Part shown: positions 8,360-16,431 of the stretch, in pieces
How the letters are laid out: each line of letters opens with the position of its first letter
Numbering within the stretch: position 1 is the stretch's first letter
Origin: Hyphomicrobiales bacterium
GTDB lineage: Bacteria; Pseudomonadota; Alphaproteobacteria; Rhizobiales; Xanthobacteraceae
NCBI GenBank assembly: GCA_017305515.1
Contig: JAFKKP010000308.1
Location: 1-42,307, forward strand
Direction: 5' to 3'
DNA length: 42,307 nucleotides
Notes under the pieces: generated by a model
The model's database searches: none
What the model saw: only the letters and a program-made list of their open reading frames with translations
What the model was told of the DNA's origin: nothing
Position numbers and translations under genes: made by a program

Positions 8360-8374
8360 TAAATAACTCTTTAA
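8360..8374 (-). promoter_or_regulatory. Possible CtrA-type site upstream of nlpD
   Basis: Read on the minus strand, the bases are TTAA-N7-TTTA, one base off the CtrA consensus TTAA-N7-TTAA, about 52 bases upstream of the nlpD start. CtrA controls cell-division genes in many alphaproteobacteria. One degenerate match could be chance. Confidence 0.22.
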
Positions 8375-8414
8375 CTCGCCGAATTTGCGTTTGGTGACAA
8401 AGGGTAAACCATCT

Positions 8415-9053
8415 TCACAGCTCGCGGGCGACGCCCTTGAGCGCCGGCACGAAGCGCACGCCGAGCAACTCCTGAGGTTGAAAGGCGTCCCCGCTCCGCT
8501 TGAAGCGCATCAGCATCTGACTTCCCGTATGCGGGCCTACGGGCGCGATCAGAATGCCGTCGGGGTCGAGCCGCGACAGCAATGCCTGAGGCACCTCCTC
8601 CATCGCAGCCGTCACGATGATGCGGTCGAAGGTGCCTAGATTGGCGGGAATGTCGAAACCGTCGCCGGCAATGACCTCGACATTGCCGTAGCCGAGGTCC
8701 GCCAGCACGATCCGCGCGCGATCCGCCAGCGTCCGGTAACGCTCGATGCTCACGACATCGCGGCAAAGCCGCGACAAAATCGCGGCCTGATAGCCTGAAC
8801 CCGTGCCGATCTCGAGGACGCGATGATCGGGCTTCACCTGAAGCTGCTCGGTCATGTAGCCGACCACGAAAGGCTGGCTGATGGTCTGGCCGCAGGCGAT
8901 ACCGAGGGCGATGTCGCGGTAGGCATGCTCGCGATCGGGCGGCGTCACGAACAATTCGCGCGGCACATCGTCCATCGCTTTCAACACCGACCGGTCGCTG
9001 ATGCCGCGGCGGCGCAGCGTCAGTTGAAATTGCATCTTTTCGGACGGTGACAT
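8415..9053 (-). CDS. pcm: Protein-L-isoaspartate O-methyltransferase
   Basis: A cytosolic enzyme that methylates L-isoaspartyl residues in aged proteins with S-adenosylmethionine and so starts their repair. The 212-residue protein has the family's [17 protein letters not shown] (about residues 53-69), the SAM-binding motif [14 protein letters not shown] (79-91), the acidic end VSIER, and motif [13 protein letters not shown]. The length is normal. It lies between surE and nlpD on the same strand, but a response-regulator gene on the other strand separates it from surE, so it must have its own promoter within 9054-9592 or be read through from surE. Confidence 0.96.
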   Translation of the reverse strand: MSPSEKMQFQLTLRRRGISDRSVLKAMDDVPRELFVTPPDREHAYRDIALGIACGQTISQPFVVGYMTEQLQVKPDHRVLEIGTGSGYQAAILSRLCRDVVSIERYRTLADRARIVLADLGYGNVEVIAGDGFDIPANLGTFDRIIVTAAMEEVPQALLSRLDPDGILIAPVGPHTGSQMLMRFKRSGDAFQPQELLGVRFVPALKGVAREL

Positions 9054-9118
9054 GCGGGTGAGTAAACTACCTCAAATGAGCCGGCTGCATATCGTTTTCA
9101 CAACCGCGTTCCTGCGGC

Positions 9119-9143
9119 GGAACCGAATGATCGCGGGCATGTT
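9119..9143 (+). promoter_or_regulatory. Possible EcfG (general stress sigma) promoter for the response regulator
   Basis: GGAAC at 9119-9123, 16 bases, then TGTT at 9140-9143, close to the alphaproteobacterial EcfG promoter consensus GGAAC-N16/17-CGTT. It lies about 60 bases before the response-regulator ATG at 9204 on the same strand. The -10 half differs by one base; no experimental support is available from the sequence. Confidence 0.42.
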
Positions 9144-9203
9144 GTCTGCCGGGGAAATATGGTAATTCGGCAACCGGTTTGAGGCTGCCGTTTCAGGGGC
9201 AAT

Positions 9204-9590
9204 ATGGCGGATATCGCAAATACAGGCGCGTCGCGCGCGAAGGTGCTGCTTGTCGAAGACGAAGTCATGATCCGCATGATGGTCGCCGACATGCTCGGCG
9301 AGCTTGGCTACAGCATCGCGGGCGAAGCCGGCGACATCGACGAGGCCGTGCGGCTGGTGCAGATCACCGATTTCGACATCGCGATCCTCGACGTCAACGT
9401 CAACGGCAGAATGATCTCGCCGGTCGCGGAAGCCGTGACGATGCGCGGGCGTCCGTTCGTGTTCGCAACCGGCTACGGCTCGGACGGGCTGCCGGAAAAA
9501 TTCCGCGACATTCCGGCGCTGCAAAAGCCGTTTCAGATCGAAACGCTGCGCCGCGCGATCGAAGCCGCGCTCCGGGATGTGGCGGCGTAA
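9204..9590 (+). CDS. Single-domain response regulator (receiver only)
   Basis: A 128-residue CheY-like receiver without an output domain. The acidic pocket is VEDE (residues 17-20), the phospho-acceptor is Asp63 in AILDVNVNG, the switch Thr is in FATGYG (Thr89), and the conserved Lys is Lys108 in LQKPF, so all key residues are present. Such proteins act in phosphorelays or as phosphate sinks; the partner kinase is not in this window. AGGGG four bases before ATG supports the start. It is inserted in opposite orientation between surE (two bases from its stop, convergent) and pcm (divergent), breaking the otherwise collinear survival cluster. An EcfG-like promoter upstream suggests a stress link. 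Confidence 0.92.
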   Translation: MADIANTGASRAKVLLVEDEVMIRMMVADMLGELGYSIAGEAGDIDEAVRLVQITDFDIAILDVNVNGRMISPVAEAVTMRGRPFVFATGYGSDGLPEKFRDIPALQKPFQIETLRRAIEAALRDVAA

Positions 9591-9592
9591 AT

Positions 9593-10360
9593 CTATTTCA
9601 GCACGCCGCGCAGCTTTTGCGAAAACGCTTCGTCGGTGCGGTCCAATCGCAGCGGCGTGACTGAGACATAATTCCGTCCCAGTGCTTCGAGGTCGGTGCC
9701 CTCGCCCGGCACATCCGCCATCGCGAGTTTCTCGAACCCGATCCAGTAATACGGATTGCCGCGGCCGTCCCGTCTCTCATCGACGCGCAGGAATCCGAGA
9801 TTGCGCTTGCCCTGCCGCGTTACCACGATGCCCTTCACCTCGTCCGGCATGCAGGCCGGAAAATTCACGTTGATGACGGTGTCTTTCGGAACGCCGAGCT
9901 TCATCACGTCCTTGATGATTCCGGGGCCGAATTTCAGCGCGGTGTCCCACAAGGGCTTGCTGCGCGTCTCAAGCGAGAATTCCTGCGACAGCGCGAATGA
10001 CGGCAGACCCAGAATTGTCCCTTCGAGTGCGCCGGCAATGGTGCCGGAATAGACCACGTCTTCGGCGACGTTGCGGCCGCGATTGACGCCAGACAGCACG
10101 ATGTCCGGCTTCTTGTCTTTCAGGATGAAGCGCGAGCCCATGATGACGCAATCGGTCGGCGTGCCGCGCACCGCAAAGTGCCGCTCGCCGATTTCGCGCA
10201 GACGCATGGGGTCATTCAAAGAGAGCGAATGCGACACGCCGGATTGATCGAGTTCGGGTGCGACCACCCACACGTCGTCGGAAATCTTCCGCGCGATCTC
10301 CTCGATCACCTTGATGCCCGGCGCGTGAATGCCGTCGTCGTTCGTGCACAGAATTCGCAT
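9593..10360 (-). CDS. surE: 5'/3'-nucleotidase SurE
   Basis: A cytosolic, metal-dependent nucleoside monophosphate phosphatase associated with stationary-phase survival. The 255-residue protein starts MRILCTNDDGIHAPGI, giving the metal-binding Asn-Asp-Asp (residues 7-9), has the conserved DQSGVSHSLSL loop, and LSGVNRGRNVAEDVVYSGT with the metal-ligand Asn. Length is normal. Upstream (10361-10507) lies a palindromic repeat that separates it from serS; these genes and pcm/nlpD downstream follow the usual alphaproteobacterial order. Confidence 0.96.
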   Translation of the reverse strand: MRILCTNDDGIHAPGIKVIEEIARKISDDVWVVAPELDQSGVSHSLSLNDPMRLREIGERHFAVRGTPTDCVIMGSRFILKDKKPDIVLSGVNRGRNVAEDVVYSGTIAGALEGTILGLPSFALSQEFSLETRSKPLWDTALKFGPGIIKDVMKLGVPKDTVINVNFPACMPDEVKGIVVTRQGKRNLGFLRVDERRDGRGNPYYWIGFEKLAMADVPGEGTDLEALGRNYVSVTPLRLDRTDEAFSQKLRGVLK

Positions 10361-10387
10361 GGGAAGTCCTTAATTGTCTAAAGCCGA

Positions 10388-10492
10388 CGTCACCCTGAGG
10401 CGGCGGAGCGAAGCGCAGCCCTCGAAGGGCGACGTCGATGCCCGGCATCCTTCGAGGCTCGCCGCAAGCGCGGCTCGCACCTCAGGATGACG
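10388..10492. repeat. Palindromic intergenic repeat, family C
   Basis: A long imperfect inverted repeat between serS and surE. Outer arms are CGTCACCCTGAGG and CCTCAGGATGACG; inner arms include CCCTCGAAGG and CCTTCGAGG. Its design (hairpin bounded by CGTCA/TGACG, filling an intergenic gap) resembles families A and B here but the sequence is different. Only one copy is seen in this window. Confidence 0.78.
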
Positions 10493-10507
10493 GGCGCGAG
10501 AGTTCAA

Positions 10508-11932
10508 CTATCCTTTTTCAATCGCTTTCAGTCCGCCCATATAGGGCTGCAACACGTCCGGCACGGCAATCGAACCGTCCGCCTGCTGATAAGTTTCCAT
10601 CACGGCAATCAATGCGCGGCCGACAGCGGTGCCCGAGCCGTTGAGCGTGTGCACGAAACGCGGCTTGCCGTCCGGACCGCGCGAGCGCGCGTCCATGCGG
10701 CGCGCCTGAAAATCGCCGCACACCGAGCACGATGAAATCTCGCGGTACATGCCGCCTTCCCCTTGGCCTGGCATCCACACTTCGATGTCGTAGGTTTTCT
10801 GCGAAGCGAAGCCCATGTCGCCGGTGCACAGCGTCATCACGCGGTAATGCAGATCGAGTTGCTTCAAAACTTCCTCGGCGCAGGTCAGCATGCGCTCGTG
10901 CTCGTCCTTCGATTGCTCCGGCGTCGTGATCGAAACCAGTTCGACCTTGGTGAACTGATGCTGGCGGATCATGCCGCGCGTGTCGCGACCGGCAGCGCCG
11001 GCTTCGGCGCGAAAGCACGGCGTCAGCGCCGTCAGCCGCATCGGCAGTTCTTTTTCATCGACGATGGATTCGCGGACGAGATTGGTCAGCGGCACTTCGG
11101 CGGTCGGGATGAGGCCGAGACGTTCACCTTCAATGATGCTGAGGAAATACTGAAACATTCCCTCATAGCCAAGGGACAAGAAATGCATTTTGTCGCCTTC
11201 GCCTGCTAAGTCGCTATCGGGCCTAAGCCCTTCCGAGCGAGCCGCGACGACGGCGTCCCATTTCAGTGCAAAAAACTGATCGTTCTCAAACTTCGGTAAT
11301 TGTGCCGTGCCAAACATCGCATCGTCGCGCACGAGCAGCGGCGGATTGACTTCGGCGTAGCCGTGCTCGCCGGTATGCAGATCGAGCATGAACTGGCCGA
11401 TGGCGCGCTCCAGCCGCGCGAGACCTTTTTTCAGCACGACGAAACGCGCGCCGGAGAGTTTCGCCGCCGTCTCGAAATCCATGAAGCCGAGACCTTCGCC
11501 CAGCTCGACGTGTTCTTTCGGCTTGAATGCGTAATTCCGTTTCGCGCCGAACTGGCGATAGAGCTTGTTGCCGTGCTCGTCCGCGCCATCCGGCACCTCC
11601 GCGAGCGGCAAATTCGGAATCTGCGCGAGCAGAGTCTTCAGTTCATCCTCGTAGCCTTTCGCCGCCTGCTCCATGTCGGGCAGCTTCGCTTTCAGTTCGG
11701 CGACTTCGGCCATCAGCGCGTCGGCGCGTGCATTGTCCTTGTTCTTCTTCGCCTCGCCGATTTCTTTTGAGGCCGCGTTGCGCCGCGCGAGTGCAGTCTC
11801 GGAGTCCTGAATGGCCTTGCGCCGCTGCTCGTCAATCGCAAGGAGTTGCGCCGACTGCGCCTCAAGCCCGCGCCGTTTCAGGCCTGCGTCGAATGCTGCG
11901 GGATTGTCGCGAATGGCCTTGATGTCATGCAT
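10508..11932 (-). CDS. serS: Seryl-tRNA synthetase, with an internal insertion
   Basis: Class II synthetase that charges tRNA-Ser and tRNA-Sec with serine. The protein is 474 residues against about 425-435 for most bacterial SerS. The N-terminal antiparallel coiled-coil arm spans about residues 25-105. Catalytic motifs are seen in [11 protein letters not shown], in motif 2 ([20 protein letters not shown]) and in motif 3 ([19 protein letters not shown]). The extra residues lie at about 222-272, between PKFENDQFF and GLIPTAEV, where most family members have a short loop. The frame is intact through it. It stands between tatC (83 bases upstream) and surE on the same strand. Confidence 0.96.
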   Translation of the reverse strand: MHDIKAIRDNPAAFDAGLKRRGLEAQSAQLLAIDEQRRKAIQDSETALARRNAASKEIGEAKKNKDNARADALMAEVAELKAKLPDMEQAAKGYEDELKTLLAQIPNLPLAEVPDGADEHGNKLYRQFGAKRNYAFKPKEHVELGEGLGFMDFETAAKLSGARFVVLKKGLARLERAIGQFMLDLHTGEHGYAEVNPPLLVRDDAMFGTAQLPKFENDQFFALKWDAVVAARSEGLRPDSDLAGEGDKMHFLSLGYEGMFQYFLSIIEGERLGLIPTAEVPLTNLVRESIVDEKELPMRLTALTPCFRAEAGAAGRDTRGMIRQHQFTKVELVSITTPEQSKDEHERMLTCAEEVLKQLDLHYRVMTLCTGDMGFASQKTYDIEVWMPGQGEGGMYREISSCSVCGDFQARRMDARSRGPDGKPRFVHTLNGSGTAVGRALIAVMETYQQADGSIAVPDVLQPYMGGLKAIEKG

Positions 11933-12015
11933 TGTTCAAAAACCCAAAAGCCGCACGGGCGCGCGGCGAATCGAAAAATCTGCCCGGATTTTATCCGAAC
12001 GCGGCGCGCGGCGCG

Positions 12016-12822
12016 CTACTCCGGCGAGGATACCGCAGGCGGAGACGCCGGGGCGACGGCCTGTTTTGCAGCCTTTTTCTCCACCACCGCGACCGCCAGG
12101 ATCGAGCCTTCGTACAGCACGAGCAACGGTACGGCGAGCGACATCTGGCTGATGACGTCCGGCGGCGTCAACACGGCGGCGATGATGAATGCCACGACGA
12201 TGAAATAGCGCCGCTTCTCGCGCAACTGCTTCGCCGTGATGATGCCGACGCGTCCGAGCAGCGTCAAAATCACCGGCAACTGAAACGCGATGCCGAAGGC
12301 GAAGATCAGCGACATCATCAGCGAGAGATATTCGCCGACCTTCGGCAGCAATGCGATCTGCGCGGTCTCCGCACCCGCCGCCTGCTGCATGCCGAGCGAG
12401 AAACGGATCAGCATCGGCAGCACGACGAAATACACCAGGAGCGATCCGAGCACAAAGAAGAACGGCGTCGCGAACAGATACGGCAGGAACGCGCCGCGCT
12501 CATGCTTATACAAACCGGGTGCGACGAATTTGTAGATTTGCGCAGCCACAATCGGGAAAGAGATGAAGCCTGCACCGAACAGCGCGAGCTTCAACTGCGT
12601 GATGAAATATTCCAAGAGCGCCGTGTAGATGAATTTGGAATTTTCGGGGCCCGCGACCCAGACGAACGGCCACACCAGCACGTTGTAGATTTGCTTGGCG
12701 AAGAAGAAGCAGAACACGAACGCCACGCCGAATGCGAGCAGCGCCTTGATGAGCCGCGAACGCAGCTCGATCAGATGATCCATCAACGGGGCTTTGGAGG
12801 CCTCGACTTCATCGACGCTCAT
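12016..12822 (-). CDS. tatC: Twin-arginine translocase subunit TatC
   Basis: The multispanning core subunit of the Tat export pathway, which recognises twin-arginine signal peptides. The 268-residue protein has the N-terminal signature [14 protein letters not shown], about six membrane spans, and the conserved segments FGIAFQLPV and LTPPDVISQ. The C-terminal tail is Ala/Pro-rich and cytoplasmic. The ATG overlaps the tatB stop by four bases (ATGA), so translation is probably coupled. Confidence 0.97.
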   Translation of the reverse strand: MSVDEVEASKAPLMDHLIELRSRLIKALLAFGVAFVFCFFFAKQIYNVLVWPFVWVAGPENSKFIYTALLEYFITQLKLALFGAGFISFPIVAAQIYKFVAPGLYKHERGAFLPYLFATPFFFVLGSLLVYFVVLPMLIRFSLGMQQAAGAETAQIALLPKVGEYLSLMMSLIFAFGIAFQLPVILTLLGRVGIITAKQLREKRRYFIVVAFIIAAVLTPPDVISQMSLAVPLLVLYEGSILAVAVVEKKAAKQAVAPASPPAVSSPE

Positions 12823-13229
12823 GACGCTTTGGCGTCCGGCAGTTTCGGCGAAGTTGTGTTCGCGGCGTCGGGTTCGATGGCGGGAATGTTCGATTCAGCT
12901 TCCGACTCTTTCGACGTCATCAGCGGCTGATCGATCTTCATCGCTTCTTCGGCCTGCTTCACCGAGTCGCCCGCGAGATTGGAAAGCAGATTGGTCGGCG
13001 ACAGATCCTTCGCCATGCTGGAGGCGTCGTCGAAGGTCTTCTTGATGTCGGCCATTTCAGCTTCGCGCATCGCCTCGTTGAACTGGCCCTGGAATTCGGA
13101 GGCCATGCGGCGCGCCTTGCCCATCCACTGCCCGATCATGCGCAGCACGCCGGGCAATTCCTTCGGGCCGATGGCGATCAGCGCGACGACCGCGATGACG
13201 ACCAGTTCACTCCACCCGATGTCGAACAT
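12819..13229 (-). CDS. tatB: Sec-independent translocase subunit TatB
   Basis: Membrane partner of TatC in binding twin-arginine substrates. The 136-residue protein starts [30 protein letters not shown], that is one membrane helix with the family's Glu and the Gly-Pro hinge followed by an amphipathic helix to about residue 75, then a polar, acidic, Pro/Ser-rich tail. It lies between tatA (55 bases upstream) and tatC (overlapping). Confidence 0.96.
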   Translation of the reverse strand: MFDIGWSELVVIAVVALIAIGPKELPGVLRMIGQWMGKARRMASEFQGQFNEAMREAEMADIKKTFDDASSMAKDLSPTNLLSNLAGDSVKQAEEAMKIDQPLMTSKESEAESNIPAIEPDAANTTSPKLPDAKAS

Positions 13230-13284
13230 GAATCAATCCGCTTGCGGAGTTTTCTCCGCCGTCACTATCGCTGCGTCAGAAAAA

Positions 13285-13515
13285 TCAGACGATCTTGCTG
13301 CCGGCTTCGTTGCGCGAGGAGACGGCACCCGGCTGGTTGTCGATCGAGCGTGGCTCGGTCTTCTCGGGCGTCTTGTCGTCGTCCGCCATGCCCTTCTTGA
13401 ACGCCTTGATGCCCTGCGCGACGTCGCCCATCAGGTCCGAAATCTTGCCGCGGCCGAACAACAGCAGGACGACGCCGATCACGACGATCCAGTGCCAGAT
13501 GCTAAACGAACCCAT
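13285..13515 (-). CDS. tatA: Sec-independent translocase subunit TatA
   Basis: The pore- or patch-forming subunit of the Tat pathway. The 76-residue protein begins [31 protein letters not shown]: one membrane helix, the FGRGK hinge, then an amphipathic helix with IKAFKKGM and a charged tail. The start is placed at 13515 because GGAGG lies 8 bases before this ATG; a TTG five codons upstream would bury that ribosome site. First gene of tatA-tatB-tatC, with a possible promoter at 13583. Confidence 0.95.
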   Translation of the reverse strand: MGSFSIWHWIVVIGVVLLLFGRGKISDLMGDVAQGIKAFKKGMADDDKTPEKTEPRSIDNQPGAVSSRNEAGSKIV

Positions 13516-13582
13516 GCTGTCATCCTCCAAACGCGAGGCCGGTTTGACCGGCTCAATCTCACCGGAAACTAGGCTTGGGAGG

Positions 13583-13588
13583 TGTCAA
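13583..13588 (-). promoter_or_regulatory. Possible -35 box for the tatABC operon
   Basis: TTGACA on the minus strand, about 68 bases upstream of the tatA start. The -10 region at the expected distance is not convincing (CCGGTG), which is common in alphaproteobacteria, so this is a weak call. Confidence 0.3.
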
Positions 13589-13632
13589 AAACAAGGACTT
13601 AGGCCCGGTCCGCGACGGCATGAAGCATCGCT

Positions 13633-13648
13633 TTAACGTGACCGTTAA
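13633..13648. promoter_or_regulatory. Perfect inverted repeat in the scpB-tatA gap (possible operator)
   Basis: TTAACG-N4-CGTTAA, a perfect 6+6 dyad in the 178-base gap between scpB and tatA, upstream of the possible tatA -35 box. It contains two TTAA half-sites 8 bases apart, one more than the CtrA spacing of 7. It might bind a dimeric regulator; no factor can be named. Confidence 0.3.
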
Positions 13649-13693
13649 CGCTACGAAAGTCGGGTTCCGGACAGGCTGAAATCAGCCCGGAAA

Positions 13694-14422
13694 TCAGTTC
13701 TTGTCGCCCTTTTCCGGCTCGGCGCGCGGCGCCAGCGCAAGTTCGAGGTCGCCGGGCTCCAGCGGCTCCTCATCATCGCGCAGCGCCGGATCGTCGGAGG
13801 GTGCAGGCACGTCGAAGCCGGTCGGCAGCCGCGTATCCAGCAGGCCTGCGCCTTTCAACTCTTCGAGGCCCGGCAGGTCGCCCAGCGTTTCCAGACTGAA
13901 CTGCGACAGGAATGCTTCGGTCGTGCCGAACGTCAGCGGACGGCCCGGCGTCTTGCGGCGGCCGCGCGGACGGATCCAGCCGGTTTCCAGAAGCACGTCC
14001 AGCGTGCCCTTCGAGGTCATCACGCCGCGGATTTCCTCGATTTCCGCACGCGTCACCGGCTGGTGATAGGCGATGATCGCCAGCATCTCGATGGCGGCGC
14101 GCGACAGACGCCGCGTCTCGGTGCTTTCGCGCGTCATCAGCCAGGCAAGATCGGTCGCGGTGCGGAAGGTCCATTTGTTGGCGACGCGCACGAGATTGAC
14201 GCCGCGCATCGCGTAGTCGGCTTTCAGCTGCTCCAGCGCAGCCTTCACATCGACGCCGTCGGGCAGACGCTTGGCAAGGGCTGCTTCATCGAGCGGTTCG
14301 GTGGACGCAAACAGCAACGCTTCGAGCAGGCGCAATTCTTCGGCCCGCACGGCCGTTTTCTTTCCGCGCTCCTCGACATGGTCGTCCCGCTTGCGTGCCA
14401 TGTTCGCTCTCGCCTGGCTCAT
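13694..14422 (-). CDS. scpB: Segregation and condensation protein B
   Basis: Winged-helix dimer that with ScpA and SMC forms the bacterial condensin complex for chromosome compaction and segregation. The 242-residue product has the ScpB core: LLEALLFASTEPLDE near the start, then RLSRAAIEMLAIIAYHQPVTRAEIEEIRGV, the family signature, and GRPLTFGTTEAFLSQFSLETLGDLP. The C-terminal 50 residues are acidic and disordered. The start at ATG 14422 is preferred because AAGGAG lies 9 bases upstream; a GTG seven codons earlier is possible. It follows scpA by 70 bases. Confidence 0.95.
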   Translation of the reverse strand: MSQARANMARKRDDHVEERGKKTAVRAEELRLLEALLFASTEPLDEAALAKRLPDGVDVKAALEQLKADYAMRGVNLVRVANKWTFRTATDLAWLMTRESTETRRLSRAAIEMLAIIAYHQPVTRAEIEEIRGVMTSKGTLDVLLETGWIRPRGRRKTPGRPLTFGTTEAFLSQFSLETLGDLPGLEELKGAGLLDTRLPTGFDVPAPSDDPALRDDEEPLEPGDLELALAPRAEPEKGDKN

Positions 14423-14492
14423 TGCCGGGTCTCCTTCTTCCACTTAACTCAACTTCTCTTCCGATACGCCAAAATAAAACTATTCCGTAGAA

Positions 14493-15323
14493 CTACTCAG
14501 CCTGCGCTTCCGGAACCGGTGCGCCGGGGTTGTTGTCCTGATGCTTTCTGAAAAAGATCGGAGCGAACGCCTTCTTCTGGTGAATGTCGACGACGCCCTC
14601 GCGCACCAGTTCAAGGGCTGCGGCAAAGCTCGACGCGAATACGGTGGCGCGCTGCGACGGATCGATCACATACTGCATCAGATAGGTATCGAGTTCGCTC
14701 CAGTCGTCCGCCATGCCGACGAGGCGCTCCAATGAGGCGCGCGCTTCCGACAGCGACCACACGGTGCGCTTGGCGAGGTGCACCGTTGCCAGAACGCGCT
14801 GCTGGCGCTGCGTCGCATACGCCGTGAGCAGATCGTAGAGCGTTGCGTTCCACTGCGGATGCTTGATATGCGCGATCGGCTGCGCCAGCCCGCGCGGAAA
14901 CAGATCGCGATTCAACTGCGGGCGCGTCATCAGGCGGTTTGACGCCTCGCGGATTTGCTCCAGCCGCCGCAGCCGCGCGGCGAGTGCATTCGCCAGTTCT
15001 TCCGCGCTCGGCCCTTCGGCGGCGGGCGGCTCCGGCAACAGCAGGCGGGATTTGAGATACGCAAGCCACGCCGCCATCACGAGATAGTCGGCGGCGAGTT
15101 CAAGGCGCAGCTTGCGCGCTTCCTCGATGAATTTCAGATATTGGTCGGCAAGCGCGAGAATGGAAATCTTGGCGAGGTCCACCTTCTGCTGCCGCGCCAG
15201 CGCCAGCAACAGATCGAGCGGGCCTTCATAGCCTTCGACATCGACGACCAGCGACGGCTCGTCCGAGCCGCGCGACGCTTCCGCCGGCAGTCCGGTCTCG
15301 AAGGAAATCACTTCCGCGCTCAT
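14493..15323 (-). CDS. scpA: Segregation and condensation protein A
   Basis: The kleisin subunit that bridges SMC heads in bacterial condensin. The 276-residue protein shows the ScpA signature YEGPLDLLLALARQQKVDLAKISILALADQYL near the N-terminus, YLVMAAWLAYLKSRLLLP in the middle, and a C-terminal winged helix with ATVFASSFAAALELVREGVVDI. Its ATG overlaps the nagZ stop by four bases (ATGA), indicating coupling. Confidence 0.95.
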   Translation of the reverse strand: MSAEVISFETGLPAEASRGSDEPSLVVDVEGYEGPLDLLLALARQQKVDLAKISILALADQYLKFIEEARKLRLELAADYLVMAAWLAYLKSRLLLPEPPAAEGPSAEELANALAARLRRLEQIREASNRLMTRPQLNRDLFPRGLAQPIAHIKHPQWNATLYDLLTAYATQRQQRVLATVHLAKRTVWSLSEARASLERLVGMADDWSELDTYLMQYVIDPSQRATVFASSFAAALELVREGVVDIHQKKAFAPIFFRKHQDNNPGAPVPEAQAE

Positions 15324-16345
15324 GCGATGGCACTCCCGCGCGAAATCAATTCATCCAGACGCGCGCGTGACGCTTCGCGGTTGAATGTTTTGGGCGCTTT
15401 TCGTGCGGCCAGAGCGCGGTTGGCACGCGCCAGCGCCTCGCCTGCGAGCATCGGAGTCTCGTCCGCGACTGCTTTCATCTCGTCCATTTTGCCGTTGCAA
15501 TGCAGAACCATGTCGCAACCCGCCGCCACGATGGCGCGGGTGCGCTCACTGAGCGATCCTTCAAGGGCATTCATCGACACGTCATCACTCATCAACAGGC
15601 CCTGGAATCCAATCGAGCCGCGAATCACCTGTGCGACGATTGTGGCAGATGTCGTTGCCGGATGGGCGGGATCGAGCGCGCTAAACACAACATGCGCCGT
15701 CATCGCCATCGGCAGGTCGGCCAGAGGCACAAACGCCGCGAAATCGGTCTTGGCAAGCTCGGAGACCGTCGTATCGACGGTCGGCAGGCGATGGTGGCTG
15801 TCGGCTGTGGCTCTTCCGTGGCCGGGAATGTGCTTGAGGACCGGCAAAACGCCGCCGTCCATCAGGCCGTTCGTGACGGCGCGCGCAATTGTGGCAACTT
15901 TTTCCGGCGAAGTTCCATAGGCGCGGTCGCCGATCACGGCATCTGCACCCGCCACCGGCACGTCGGCGAGCGGCAGGCAATCGACCGTGATGCCGAGTTC
16001 CGCCAGATCAGATGCGATCAGACGCGACGACAGATACGCGGCTTCAAGTCCGGCGTCCCTGTCCTCTTCGTAGAGCGATCCGAACACCGCGCCAGGCGGA
16101 TATTTCGGCCAGTGCGGTGGACCAAGGCGAGCAACGCGCCCGCCTTCCTGATCGATCAGAACCGGCGCGTCCGCCTCACCCACGATCTCGCGCATCTGCC
16201 CGACAAACTCGCGGACCTGATCGGGCGTTTCGACGTTGCGCTTGAACAGGATGAAGCCCCACGGCTTCCGGTCGGCGATGAACGCGCGTTCGTCCGCCGT
16301 CAGAACCGTGCCGGAAATGCCCGTGATGAATGCGCGTGAGACCAT
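15320..16345 (-). CDS. nagZ: Beta-N-acetylhexosaminidase NagZ
   Basis: Glycoside hydrolase family 3 enzyme that removes N-acetylglucosamine from cytosolic muropeptides during peptidoglycan recycling. The 341-residue protein has LIDQEGGRVARL, the catalytic loop KHIPGHGRATADSHHRLP (Asp-His general acid dyad) and the nucleophile region LLMSDDVSMNAL. No signal peptide is present, as expected for a cytosolic recycler. The loss of NagZ affects AmpC induction in some bacteria, but no ampR or ampC is visible here. It overlaps scpA and follows the SPOR gene by 86 bases. Confidence 0.95.
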   Translation of the reverse strand: MVSRAFITGISGTVLTADERAFIADRKPWGFILFKRNVETPDQVREFVGQMREIVGEADAPVLIDQEGGRVARLGPPHWPKYPPGAVFGSLYEEDRDAGLEAAYLSSRLIASDLAELGITVDCLPLADVPVAGADAVIGDRAYGTSPEKVATIARAVTNGLMDGGVLPVLKHIPGHGRATADSHHRLPTVDTTVSELAKTDFAAFVPLADLPMAMTAHVVFSALDPAHPATTSATIVAQVIRGSIGFQGLLMSDDVSMNALEGSLSERTRAIVAAGCDMVLHCNGKMDEMKAVADETPMLAGEALARANRALAARKAPKTFNREASRARLDELISRGSAIA

Positions 16346-16431
16346 ACGCGGCGATTAGCGCGCGGCTCATGCAAGGGTCAAGCAAAGTGCTGGCGGATTA
16401 AGGGTTTGACCCGCTCAATCCACAAACAGGA

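Noticed and set aside
11932..12930. 332-codon plus-strand frame opposite tatC and tatB
   Set aside because: Antisense of tatC/tatB; very rich in His/Arg/Glu, no domain.
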